Shown here: piece by piece, positions 55,738-63,609 of the stretch
Layout of the letters: every line of letters starts with the position of its first letter
Position numbering within the stretch: position 1 is the first letter of the stretch
NCBI GenBank assembly: GCA_963763485.1
Contig: CAVXOW010000009.1
Coordinates: forward strand, 124,001-188,000
DNA length: 64,000 nucleotides
Direction of reading: 5' to 3'
Source of the DNA: CAWCKS01 sp963763485
GTDB lineage: Bacteria > Pseudomonadota > Alphaproteobacteria > Rhizobiales > Xanthobacteraceae
Made by a program: the position numbers and the translations under genes
The notes under the pieces: model-generated
What the model was told of the DNA's origin: nothing
Database searches by the model: none
What the model saw: only the letters and a program-made list of their open reading frames with translations

Positions 55738-56070
55738 TTATCCGGCGCGCGCGGCCTGTTGCATGATCATGGTGCGAAACACGTCGTTGGAGAGGCCGAT
55801 GCCGCCGGCCTTGGCGAACGACTTGGCGTATTCGTCGGTCAGCATCGAGCGCCACACGCCGGTGCCGACGGTCGAGCCGAACGGTCCGTCGCCCTTCAGC
55901 CCCTCGGTCATCTGCGAGAACATTTGCCCGAGGAACACCGACTCGAAATCCTGCGCCGTCGTCTTCAGCTTCTGCTGGACCTGCGGCGACACCTTCTCCA
56001 GTGCTGCCTTGAACGAGAGGTCGGGGTGGCCGCCGATCGTCGGCGGCAGATTTGAGGGGATGGTGCTCAT
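55738..56070 (-). CDS. flgJ: Rod-binding protein, FlgJ N-terminal domain type
   Basis: 110 residues, corresponding only to the rod-binding half of enteric FlgJ; the peptidoglycan-hydrolase half is absent, as usual in alphaproteobacteria. The core is AQDFESVFLGQMFSQMTEGL with GTGVWRSMLTDEYAKSFAKA and GGIGLSNDVFRTMI. Its ATG overlaps the flgI stop (TGATG), giving translational coupling. It is a rod-assembly cap or scaffold. Confidence 0.9.
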   Translation of the reverse strand: MSTIPSNLPPTIGGHPDLSFKAALEKVSPQVQQKLKTTAQDFESVFLGQMFSQMTEGLKGDGPFGSTVGTGVWRSMLTDEYAKSFAKAGGIGLSNDVFRTMIMQQAARAG

Positions 56071-57191
56071 CACATCACCTCGATGTCGGCCTCGATCGCG
56101 CCGACGGCCTTGACCGCCTGCAGGATCGCGATCATGTCGCGCGGGCCGATGCCGAGTGCATTCAGCCCATCGACCAGCTGCTGCAGCGAGACGCCGTCCT
56201 TGACCACCGCGAGCTTCTTGCCATCCTCCTGCACGCCGACCCGGCTGCGCGGCACGACCACGGTCTGCCCGCGCGACAGCGGATTGGGCTGGCTGACTTG
56301 CGGCGCCTCGGACACGGTGATCGTCAGGTTGCCTTGTGCGATCGCGACCGTTGCGACCCGCACGTCGCGTCCCATCACGATGATGCCGGAGCGCTCGTCG
56401 ATCACGATCTTCGCCGTCTGATCCGGCTCGACCTGTAGCTGTTCGATCTCGGTGAGGAGCGCGACCACGTTGCCCTTGAACTCGGCGGGCACGTTGAGCG
56501 TCACCGTCGAGGGATCGACCGGCTCGGCGCTGCGGGTGCCAAGATAGTCATTGACTGCCGCCGCAATACGCTTGGCGGTGGTGAAGTCTGCGTTGCGCAG
56601 CGCCAGCCGGACGTTCGGCATGCGGTTGAGCGCGAAATCGATCTCGCGCTCGATGATGGCGCCGTTGGCGATCCGGCCGACCGTCGGCACGCCGCGCGTA
56701 ATGCTTGCCGCATCGCCCTGGGCGGAGAATCCGCCGATCGCCAGCGACCCCTGCGCGACCGCGTAGACATTGCCGTCGGCCGCAAGCAGGGGGGTCACCA
56801 GCAGGGTGCCACCCATCAGGCTTTTGGAGTCGCCGAGCGCGGAGACGGTGACGTCCATCCGCGTGCCCTGGGTCGAGAAGGCGGGCAGGTTGCCGGTCAC
56901 CATGACGGCGGCAACGTTGCCGGTGCGGATGTTGGCGCCGCGGATGTTGACGCCCATGCGCTCGAGCATCGCCTGCAGCGACTGCTTGGTGAAGGGGATG
57001 TTGTTCAGCGTATCGCCGGTGCCGTTCAGGCCGACGACGAGGCCGTAGCCGATCAGCTGGTTCTGGCGCACGCCTTCGATGTTCGCGAGATCCTTGATCC
57101 GCGACGTCGCATGGGCGGTCGTGGCCGCAGCCATTGCGGCAACGACGGCCGCCAAGAGGCCTGCCAAGACGGCGTAGAAAAGCCGTTTCAT
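56070..57191 (-). CDS. flgI: Flagellar P-ring protein FlgI
   Basis: 373 residues, the usual length. It forms the periplasmic P-ring around the rod. The signal peptide (MKRLFYAVLAGLLAAVVAAM, cleaved near AHAT) is followed by SRIKDLANIEGVRQNQLIGY and LVVGLNGTGDTLNN. The end is LNALGIGPRDMIAILQAVKA. ATG 57191 follows GGGGAGCAGAGG. It heads the operon with flgJ and the FlgN-like gene, under a sigma-54-type promoter. No lesion was seen. Confidence 0.95.
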   Translation of the reverse strand: MKRLFYAVLAGLLAAVVAAMAAATTAHATSRIKDLANIEGVRQNQLIGYGLVVGLNGTGDTLNNIPFTKQSLQAMLERMGVNIRGANIRTGNVAAVMVTGNLPAFSTQGTRMDVTVSALGDSKSLMGGTLLVTPLLAADGNVYAVAQGSLAIGGFSAQGDAASITRGVPTVGRIANGAIIEREIDFALNRMPNVRLALRNADFTTAKRIAAAVNDYLGTRSAEPVDPSTVTLNVPAEFKGNVVALLTEIEQLQVEPDQTAKIVIDERSGIIVMGRDVRVATVAIAQGNLTITVSEAPQVSQPNPLSRGQTVVVPRSRVGVQEDGKKLAVVKDGVSLQQLVDGLNALGIGPRDMIAILQAVKAVGAIEADIEVM

Positions 57192-57265
57192 CCTCTGCTC
57201 CCCGCTGAGGCCCGTGTCCGGTCCGCCGATGCTCCCCATGCGTCGGACCTTGTCAGCGAAGCTGA

Positions 57266-57281
57266 TGCGAGCGGCGTGCCA
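57266..57281 (-). promoter_or_regulatory. Sigma-54-type promoter of flgI
   Basis: On the minus strand TGGCACG-CCGC-TCGCA matches the -24 box perfectly and the -12 box with one mismatch (TTGCA consensus), at the correct 12-base GG-to-GC spacing. It is 75 bases before the flgI ATG, the same distance as the flgE promoter. Confidence 0.72.
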
Positions 57282-57441
57282 ACGCCGATCGCGACAATTA
57301 AAGCTTTGATATTAAATCGAAAATCATCTCGGGCAGGGGCCAAATGGGGTCCGTCTTGGAGCGCCAAAGCTGCCGTCTGCCCGGCAGCTTTTGCCGGGCC
57401 GTTTACGCGCCGTTAACCACAGCGGGGCGAGGGTCTGCCCA

Positions 57442-57483
57442 GAGCGTGTCCCGGCAAAGTGGGTTCCGAAAAGGAACATGCTC
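57442..57483. repeat. Dispersed GAGCGTGTCC...ACATGCTC palindromic repeat
   Basis: A shortened relative of the copies at 7497 and 23169 (CCGGCAAAGTGGGTTCCG core). It lies directly upstream of fliX. Confidence 0.6.
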
Positions 57484-57510
57484 AAACCAAGGAAATCTGG
57501 AAGCTTTCAG

Positions 57511-57921
57511 ATGCAAATCTACGGACCCAGCGGCCCCTCGACCAGCACGCCCGCCGCCAATAGCCGGCGGCAGACCGGAAGCGGCTTCTCGCTGCCGGAA
57601 GCCCCGACGGCCGCCGAAGCCCGGCCGGCCAGTGCGCCCAAATCGGTCGCCAATATCGATGCGCTGCTTGCGCTGCAGGGGGTCGAGGACCCGACCGAGC
57701 GACGCAAGCGGGCGGTCCGCCGGGGGCGGACGGCGCTCGATGTGCTCGACGATCTGAAGCTCGGGCTGCTCGCCGGCAGCCTCGATACGGCCACGGTGCA
57801 GCGGCTGCGGAGCGCGGCAAGCGAGCTGAAATCATCCTCCGGCGACCCCAATCTCGATGCCGTGCTGGCCGAGATTGAGCTGCGGGTGGAGGTTGAGCTC
57901 GCCAAGGTTGGTAACGCTTAA
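57511..57921 (+). CDS. fliX: Flagellar assembly regulator FliX
   Basis: 136 residues. FliX links basal-body assembly to FlbD/sigma-54 transcription in Caulobacter. The N-terminus MQIYGPSGPSTSTPAANSRR and the conserved block DALLALQGVEDPTERRKRAV, then RRGRTALDVLDDLKLGLLAG, are diagnostic. The start is ATG 57511. An upstream open stretch runs through a repeat and is excluded. It is divergent from the flgI operon, a common arrangement in this group. Confidence 0.93.
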   Translation: MQIYGPSGPSTSTPAANSRRQTGSGFSLPEAPTAAEARPASAPKSVANIDALLALQGVEDPTERRKRAVRRGRTALDVLDDLKLGLLAGSLDTATVQRLRSAASELKSSSGDPNLDAVLAEIELRVEVELAKVGNA

Positions 57922-58096
57922 AACGGGCCAAAACCCCGCAGGGTGACATCATCCCGTCATCTTGGCCGAATCGGCAGTTCCTTCCGAGGCACAGCTGCCG
58001 GACGGAAACGGCAGCGACATATTGTGTGCGTGGAATCGCCGCTATATAAGGCGGCCCGCAACGGGAGGAGAGCACTCCCGAACAGGTTCTACGGGG

Positions 58097-58513
58097 ATGG
58101 CGACGGAAAAGACCAAAACCTATCGGCCGACCGAAAAGGAGCCGTTCATGAACGAGCGCCAGCGCGAGTATTTTCGCGCCAAATTGCTCGCATGGAAGGA
58201 CGAGATTCTGCGGGAGGCCAAGGCGACCCTGCTGCAGCTGCAGGACGAAAACCAGAACCACCCGGACCTCGCCGATCGGGCCTCGTCCGAAACCGATCGG
58301 GCGATCGAGCTTCGGGCCCGCGATCGCCAGCGCAAATTGATCGCCAAAATCGATGCGGCGATCCAGCGGATTGAAGACGGCTCCTACGGGTACTGCGAAG
58401 AAACCGGGGAGCCGATTTCGTTAAAGCGCCTGGAAGCACGTCCGATCGCCACGCTGTCCGTGGAAGCCCAGGAGCGCCACGAGAAGCGCGAGCGCGTCTA
58501 TCGCGACGAGTAG
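58097..58513 (+). CDS. dksA: RNA polymerase-binding transcription factor DksA
   Basis: 138 residues. DksA enters the RNA polymerase secondary channel and, with ppGpp, controls rRNA and stress genes. The helical N-terminus (YFRAKLLAWKDEILREAKAT), the coiled-coil tip DRASSETDRAIELRARDRQR and the C-terminal GYCEETGEPISLKRLEARP are clear. Only one cysteine of the usual four-cysteine zinc finger remains, as in several alphaproteobacterial DksA proteins. ATG 58097 (MATEKTKTYRPTEKEPF) is chosen; MNERQ at 58148 is possible. Confidence 0.92.
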   Translation: MATEKTKTYRPTEKEPFMNERQREYFRAKLLAWKDEILREAKATLLQLQDENQNHPDLADRASSETDRAIELRARDRQRKLIAKIDAAIQRIEDGSYGYCEETGEPISLKRLEARPIATLSVEAQERHEKRERVYRDE

Positions 58514-58553
58514 GGCAGGGCCGGAGAGCGACGATCGTGTTGATGCCGCACGC

Positions 58554-59531
58554 TCAAGACATCCGCGCGCCGAGTCGCCAGTTCGACGGCGACACGCCAA
58601 TCATTTTCTTGAACGCCCGGCTGAACGACGCCTCGGATTCATAACCGACCTCGGCGGCAATCCTTGCAATGTTCGCGCTGCCGCTGGTCAGCAGCTCGGA
58701 TGCAATCTGCATTCGCCACTTCGCCAGATATTGCATCGGTGGAATGCCGACGAGTTCTGCAAATCGCTCGGCCAGCACCGTCCGCGAGACGCCCGATTGC
58801 CTGGCAAGCGCCTCGATGGTCCAGTCATCTGCGGGCTTGTCATGGATCAGCGTGAGCGCCTTGCCGACGGAGGGATCGCGCAGGCCCGCGAGCCAGCCGG
58901 TGTCTTGTGGCGGCAGAGTCTCAACGTAACGGCGCAGCACGTCGATGAACATCAATTCGCTCAGCTTCGTCAGCACCGTCTCGCCGCCCGCGCGTTTCTC
59001 GGAGACTTCCGCAACGGCGAAGCGGATGAACTGGCCGAGCCAGCCGGCTTCGCTGCCGTGCGGATTGCCGCTCTTGATGACCCTTGGCAGGGAGTCGAGC
59101 AGCGGATTGAACGGCTTTAAGTCACACGCGAGATAACCACACACGAGGTGCGTCGAGCCGGCGCCGCCGTCGGCGTAGTTGATGTGGAACGGCATCTGGC
59201 CGGCAAACGCGATCTCGAGCACGTCGGCGGTCGGTGGACCAGCGCGCAAACTGGGATCGCTCGACATCACGTGCGCGTCGGCATGTGTGAACACGACGAC
59301 TTCCCCGGCCTCCAGCGCAATCGGCTCACCGCCGAGCAACCGGGCGAAGCAGCGGCCCGCGGTCACCACGTGATAGGCGATCAAATGATCCGCGCCGGGC
59401 AGGATCTTCGGCAGGATCGACGCCGGCGCCGGTGATCCGACCGCCCAGCTGTCCTTCGCGGTGATATCGAAAAACGTGGCGCCGGTCAGCCGCACCGTTC
59501 GCAGCAGATTTGAAAGGGTATCGGTAGCCAT
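58554..59531 (-). CDS. AraC family transcriptional regulator
   Basis: 325 residues. The N-terminal cupin-like sensor region (HLIAYHVVTAGRCFARLLGG, LEAGEVVVFTHADAHVMSSD) is followed by two helix-turn-helix motifs at the C-terminus (WTIEALARQSGVSRTVLAER and NIARIAAEVGYESEASFSRA, then FKKMIGVSPSNWR). This matches AraC proteins with a cupin_6-type sensor. It is divergent from the GFA/OsmC/VOC run and might regulate it. The start ATG 59531 is preferred over the 59594 codon. Confidence 0.9.
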   Translation of the reverse strand: MATDTLSNLLRTVRLTGATFFDITAKDSWAVGSPAPASILPKILPGADHLIAYHVVTAGRCFARLLGGEPIALEAGEVVVFTHADAHVMSSDPSLRAGPPTADVLEIAFAGQMPFHINYADGGAGSTHLVCGYLACDLKPFNPLLDSLPRVIKSGNPHGSEAGWLGQFIRFAVAEVSEKRAGGETVLTKLSELMFIDVLRRYVETLPPQDTGWLAGLRDPSVGKALTLIHDKPADDWTIEALARQSGVSRTVLAERFAELVGIPPMQYLAKWRMQIASELLTSGSANIARIAAEVGYESEASFSRAFKKMIGVSPSNWRLGARMS

Positions 59532-59719
59532 TTTTCTGGTTTTGGCAATGAACTGGCCGGGACGGCGCTTCCAGGTCGCGGACTTGATCGGCACCAGCCC
59601 TCGGCAATTCCGGACGCGCTGTCAAGCGAAGCGGACGAGCGATCATTCAGACTTCGTCCCAGCAACTAGATCGCTTGATGGGAAAAGCGGTGGATGGCGC
59701 CGAACGAACAGGTGCCACG

Positions 59720-59935
59720 ATGGCTACGAGGTTTTTGGGTCGCGATTTTCAAATCAATACTAACGCCGGTGACGGCAACACCGACATCCTCTGGCGCAAC
59801 GATTCCTGCGCGCTGGCCGAGTGGATGATGAACGGCAACCGCATCGTCTCGTCGGTGACACCGAGTTACGGCGGCACCGCCGAGGCGCCTGATGCCAGCT
59901 GGCACACCCAGGCGAAGCCAACCAACTTCGGTTGA
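59720..59935 (+). pseudogene. Fragment of an FG-GAP/VCBS-type repeat protein
   Basis: About 70 residues. DFQINTNAGDGNTDILWRND and LAEWMMNGNRIVSSVTPSYG resemble one FG-GAP repeat (D-x-x-G-D-G-x-x-D-I-L-W) of large secreted proteins. The frame opens at 59675, but no promoter or ribosome site is evident, and it stands alone. It is probably a remnant or duplicated tail rather than a working gene. Confidence 0.4.
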
Positions 59936-60060
59936 GCTGCGGCTGAATTTGCGAACGCTGCATCAACCAAAGCGGACGCCTGATCATTCAGTTCGGGCGC
60001 AGGAAGCGTAAGTCGTTTCGCTGCGGGCGCGACTTGCACCACAAACCAGGAGATACCAAC

Positions 60061-60486
60061 ATGACCATTTACAAAGGCCGCTGCTTCTGCGGCGCCGTCG
60101 AGATCGAAGCCGAAGGCGCACCCGAGGCGATGGGCTATTGCCATTGCAACTCGTGCCGCTCGTGGTCCGCGGCACCGGTCAATGCCTTCACGCTGTGGCA
60201 GCCGAAGAACGTGCGCGTGACGAAGGGCGCCGAGTTCATCGGGCACTTCAAGAAGACCGAGCTGTCCGACCGCCAGTTCTGCACGCGTTGCGGCGGTCAC
60301 CTGATGAACAATCATCCGCCGCTTGGCCTGATCGATGTGTACGCGGCGACGATCCCCGAGCTGAAGTTCAGTCCCGGCGTCCACGTCAACTACGCCGAGA
60401 CCGTGCTGCCGATGAAGGATGGCTTGCCGAAGCTGAAGGATTTTCCGGCCGAGCTCGGCGGCTCCGGCATCGCCGTGCCCGAGTGA
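60061..60486 (+). CDS. GFA (glutathione-dependent formaldehyde-activating/CENP-V) family protein
   Basis: 141 residues. Zinc-binding cysteines are in GRCFCGAVEIE, YCHCNSCRSW and FCTRCGGHLMN, the family pattern. ATG 60061 has AGGAG 8 bases upstream. Family members are described as adding glutathione to formaldehyde, but most have no proven activity. It is the first of three small same-strand genes (GFA, OsmC, VOC) suited to reactive electrophile or peroxide defence. Confidence 0.88.
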   Translation: MTIYKGRCFCGAVEIEAEGAPEAMGYCHCNSCRSWSAAPVNAFTLWQPKNVRVTKGAEFIGHFKKTELSDRQFCTRCGGHLMNNHPPLGLIDVYAATIPELKFSPGVHVNYAETVLPMKDGLPKLKDFPAELGGSGIAVPE

Positions 60487-60534
60487 CGCGGCGCTCAGCC
60501 TGACACTGCAACAGACAATTCGAGGAGAAGAGAA

Positions 60535-61053
60535 ATGGAAATCGCAACATTCCGGACCACCCAGGAGCCCATCAAGGAGCATTTTCGCAAACATGCCGAT
60601 GCCGCGCTGCTGACGCTGAAGGCCATTGGCTCGGCCAACGATCCAGCGGTGACGTGCAAGGTCTCGACCGCGCGCGGCCTCGCGCTCGCCGGTATTCACC
60701 CGAAAGTCGGCGGCTCGGGCAGGGAGCTGTGTTCGGGTGACATGCTGCTCGAAGCGCTGATCGCTTGTGCCGGTGTATCGATGCGCGCCGCGGCGGCGGT
60801 GCTCGACATCCCGATCAAGTCGGCGGCGGTCACCGCTGAAGGCGATGTCGATCTGCGCGGCACGATGGGCGTTGTCGATGACGTGCCGGTCGGGTTCAAG
60901 GAGATCAGGTTGCGCTTCGATATCGAATCCGACGCCACCAAGGGTGAGCTCGACCAGCTGATCGAACTCACCGACCGCTACTGTGTGATCTTCCAGACCA
61001 TGCAGCACAGCCCGAAGACAAGTGTGACCCTGCACAAGGTAGGAAGCTCGTGA
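60535..61053 (+). CDS. OsmC family protein
   Basis: 172 residues. OsmC-type thiol peroxidases use two cysteines, here in LLEALIACAGVSMRAAAAVL and TDRYCVIFQTMQHSPKTSV. The strand VTAEGDVDLRGTMGVVDDVP and the segment GFKEIRLRFDIESDATKGEL fit the fold. A GAGGAG ribosome site precedes ATG 60535. It sits 48 bases after the GFA gene. It may reduce organic hydroperoxides; catalytic competence is inferred from the conserved cysteines. Confidence 0.87.
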   Translation: MEIATFRTTQEPIKEHFRKHADAALLTLKAIGSANDPAVTCKVSTARGLALAGIHPKVGGSGRELCSGDMLLEALIACAGVSMRAAAAVLDIPIKSAAVTAEGDVDLRGTMGVVDDVPVGFKEIRLRFDIESDATKGELDQLIELTDRYCVIFQTMQHSPKTSVTLHKVGSS

Positions 61054-61173
61054 AGAGCATTCGCACAATGCTGTTTCTCGCCAACCTCGCGCGGGTCATA
61101 CCGGTCAACCCGATCATGCTGGTCGACGTGACGCATCATGCGGCGCATTCAAAGTCTGGTGACGGAGAGATTG

Positions 61174-61578
61174 ATGCGTGAGTTCGGCAAGGCGGCAACC
61201 GGAGCGTTCTGTTGGGTCGACCTTGCGGCGACCGACGTCGACCGGGCGCGCGGATTCTACGGGCGGCTGTTTGGCTGGTCATCGCGCCGCGAGTCGTCAG
61301 ATCGCGTCAGCTTCACCTGCGCGCAACTATCGGGCGAAACCGTCGCCTCGATCTATCAGCTCGGCCGGTCGGGTATCACACGCGAAATGCCGTCGCACTG
61401 GACTCCATATATAAGGGTCGACGACATTGATGCAGTGCTAGGCCGCGCCATCGGACTAGGCGGTCAGGTCATCGTCGGCCCGACCGAAGTTCCGGATGTC
61501 GCCCGCGCGGCGCTGATCTTCGATCCGGTCGGCGCCTATGTCGGCTTGTGGCAGGCGACCGAACCGGATCGGAGCTAA
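61174..61578 (+). CDS. VOC (glyoxalase-fold) family protein
   Basis: 134 residues. ATGAFCWVDLAATDVDRARG with FYGRLFGW opens the first beta-alpha-beta module; SHWTPYIRVDDIDAVLGRAI and VGAYVGLWQ form the second. This is the subfamily often annotated as glyoxalase-like in alphaproteobacteria. ATG 61174 follows GGAGAG at suitable spacing (a TTG three bases earlier is possible). It is convergent with the SPFH gene, with only three bases between the stops. Confidence 0.85.
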   Translation: MREFGKAATGAFCWVDLAATDVDRARGFYGRLFGWSSRRESSDRVSFTCAQLSGETVASIYQLGRSGITREMPSHWTPYIRVDDIDAVLGRAIGLGGQVIVGPTEVPDVARAALIFDPVGAYVGLWQATEPDRS

Positions 61579-61581
61579 GCC

Positions 61582-62466
61582 TCACTTCACCGTCAGCATC
61601 GGCAGCGCGCCGCCGGGCACCATGGTGATCGGCAGCTTGCCATCCCAGCGCTCGGCTTGCGTCAGCGTCACGAGATTGGGGTTGGTACCCAGCGCTTCGG
61701 CTCGGGCGCGGATTGCGGCTGCTTCGGCTTCGCCGCGCAGCTTGATGGCGTCAGCCTGGGCCTGGGCTTCGGTGCGAACCGAGTTGGCGCGGCCGGTGGC
61801 CTGGGTCACCGCGATGTCGGCCTTGATCCTCTCCTGCGACAGCTCTTGCTGGCGCTGCTGCACCGCGACCTCGGCCTGCATGCGCGCTTCGACCGAACGG
61901 ATGTAGTCGACCGAGAAGCTGATGTCCTCGATCTGCACGCCCTCGATCTGGAATACCGAATCGTAGGCGATGGCATCGGTCAGCGCCTTCGCCGCATCGA
62001 CGTTCAGTTGTCCTCGCGCGGAAATGGCCTTGGCGGCGGTGTACTGGCCGAACACCACCTTCACCTCCTGGTTCATGTGCGGGGTGACGAGGCGGCTGAT
62101 GGCGGCCTGCTCGTCGCCGCCGAACCGCGAGTACATCTCCGCAACCTTGTCGGGCGCGACATGAAGCGTGACCGAGATGCGCAAATCCGCCGGCTGCTGG
62201 TCGGCGGAATAGGAGTTCACCTTGTCGAAGGTGAAGTTGTGGGTCTGCATGTCGATCTTGGCGATGCTCTCGAACCACGGGATCTTGAAGTGCAATCCCG
62301 GCTGCACCACTTCGACGAACGCGCCGTTGCGCAGGCGCACCGCGCGCTGGGTCTGGTCGACGGTGTACCAGCTGCCGAGTACGACGCTGGCCGCGATCAG
62401 GGCGATGATGCCGACCGCGATGGTGCCGCCGACTTTTCTCGCCGAACCCTGGATATCCTGCGCCAT
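61582..62466 (-). CDS. SPFH/prohibitin family membrane protein
   Basis: 294 residues. One N-terminal membrane helix (TIAVGIIALIAASVVLGSWY) precedes the SPFH domain (VRLRNGAFVEVVQPGLHFKI, DLRISVTLHVAPDKVAEMYS) and a C-terminal coiled coil (AEVAVQQRQQELSQERIKAD, LRGEAEAAAIRARAEALG). It resembles prohibitins/HflC, which form membrane ring assemblies controlling FtsH-type proteolysis. No protease gene is adjacent. The start ATG 62466 (MAQDIQGSARK) is preferred over one five codons upstream. Confidence 0.9.
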   Translation of the reverse strand: MAQDIQGSARKVGGTIAVGIIALIAASVVLGSWYTVDQTQRAVRLRNGAFVEVVQPGLHFKIPWFESIAKIDMQTHNFTFDKVNSYSADQQPADLRISVTLHVAPDKVAEMYSRFGGDEQAAISRLVTPHMNQEVKVVFGQYTAAKAISARGQLNVDAAKALTDAIAYDSVFQIEGVQIEDISFSVDYIRSVEARMQAEVAVQQRQQELSQERIKADIAVTQATGRANSVRTEAQAQADAIKLRGEAEAAAIRARAEALGTNPNLVTLTQAERWDGKLPITMVPGGALPMLTVK

Positions 62467-62837
62467 GGTGTTTTCCCTCAAGCTCCCGAATTGGTCGTCG
62501 GATTGTGCCGAAACCTTAGACTCGCGGCGACGGAATTAGGTTCGCGCCCGACCGGTGCGTGACGAAGGCGGCCTGGCCCACAGCCGATCCAACTCCTTCT
62601 CGAATTATATGATATTTATAATTCAATAAGTGCGACGAAAACTTGCTCCGAAAACCCTTCAAAACGAGGGAAAATCTCCATAAACATCATGCAGTTGCGC
62701 GACGGCGGTGGTCGCGATTTTCGCGCGCCGAAAATGACTGCGGCCTTCGGCAGGGGAGCTACCGAAGGCCGCGTCATTCACCGACCTGCGTTCGCGAACC
62801 GCAGGTCGGCGTGGGAGCTCGTAAACGTCCTCAATTC
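62467..62837. other. Intergenic between the SPFH gene and flgH
   Basis: About 370 bases. It contains the SPFH promoter side (A/T-rich at 62605-62640) and two hairpins downstream of flgH: CCGACCTGCG/CGCAGGTCGG (62781-62809) and the terminator at 62735-62776. No gene. Confidence 0.6.
62735..62776 (-). terminator. Terminator downstream of flgH
   Basis: An 11-bp stem GCGGCCTTCGG/CCGAAGGCCGC (62740-62750 with 62762-62772), extended by TGAC/GTCA. On the minus strand it is followed by CATTTTCG. Confidence 0.7.
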
Positions 62838-63596
62838 CTAGAACGGCAGGAGCACATCGAGCACCTGCTGGCCGTAGCGCGGCTGCTGCACATCGGTGAT
62901 CTGGCCGCGGCCGCCATAGGCGATGCGCGCCTGGGCAATCTTGCTGGAATCGATCGTGTTGTCGCTCTGGATGTCCTCGGGCCGAACGATGCCGGCGACG
63001 ATCAACTCGCGAATTTCAAAGTTGACCCGGATTTCCTGTTTGCCCTCGACGACGAGATTGCCGTTCGGCAGCACCTGCGTCACCACCGCGGCGACGTTGG
63101 TCTGCAATGCTTCCTGCCGGTTGACCGATCCCTTGCCGTCGCTTGAGGCCGTGGAGTTGGCGGTGAGCACACGACCCGGAAGCACTTTTGCAGCATTGCC
63201 GCTCAGGAGTTTCGAACCGGCGAAATCGGTGATGCCGGAGTCTTCCTTGTTCTCGCGTGATCGCTGCGTCTCGTTGGCGATCGCGGCCTTGTCGGTGATG
63301 TTGACCGTGACGGTGAGAATGTCGCCGACCTGCGCGGCGCGCTGGTCCTTGAAGAACGCGCGCGAGCCGTTGCGCCACAGCGAATTCGGGCTGTAGGACG
63401 CCGGCTGCGGCTTCGGCATCGGCATCTGCACCGGCTTGTAGCCAGGCTGTGCGGTCGGGTTCTCGATCGAGGCCAGCGCCGGCTGCTCGCCAATATTCTT
63501 CAACCGGTCGATCGAGGAGCACCCGCTCGCGAACGCCGCCAGCACCATCATGCTGCACGCCGACAGAAATCGTCGTCTGAGTCTCAAGTGATACAT
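62838..63596 (-). CDS. flgH: Flagellar L-ring lipoprotein FlgH
   Basis: 252 residues. It forms the outer-membrane L-ring. The signal peptide ends in a lipobox, LAAFASGC, with Cys at about residue 26. Family segments are NSLWRNGSRAFFKDQRAAQV with GDILTVTV, TVNITDKAAIANETQRSREN, GNLVVEGKQEIRVNFEIREL and ARIAYGGRGQITDVQQPRYG. It starts 13 bases after the flgA stop on the same strand, so the two form an operon. No lesion was seen. Confidence 0.95.
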   Translation of the reverse strand: MYHLRLRRRFLSACSMMVLAAFASGCSSIDRLKNIGEQPALASIENPTAQPGYKPVQMPMPKPQPASYSPNSLWRNGSRAFFKDQRAAQVGDILTVTVNITDKAAIANETQRSRENKEDSGITDFAGSKLLSGNAAKVLPGRVLTANSTASSDGKGSVNRQEALQTNVAAVVTQVLPNGNLVVEGKQEIRVNFEIRELIVAGIVRPEDIQSDNTIDSSKIAQARIAYGGRGQITDVQQPRYGQQVLDVLLPF

Positions 63597-63609
63597 AACC
63601 TCTACACCT

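Larger units (their letters stand above)
57192..57510. other. Divergent intergenic region flgI-fliX
   Basis: About 320 bases. It contains the sigma-54-like promoter of flgI (57266-57281), an A/T-rich stretch near 57295-57330 and a dispersed palindromic repeat (57442-57483) just before fliX. Confidence 0.6.
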
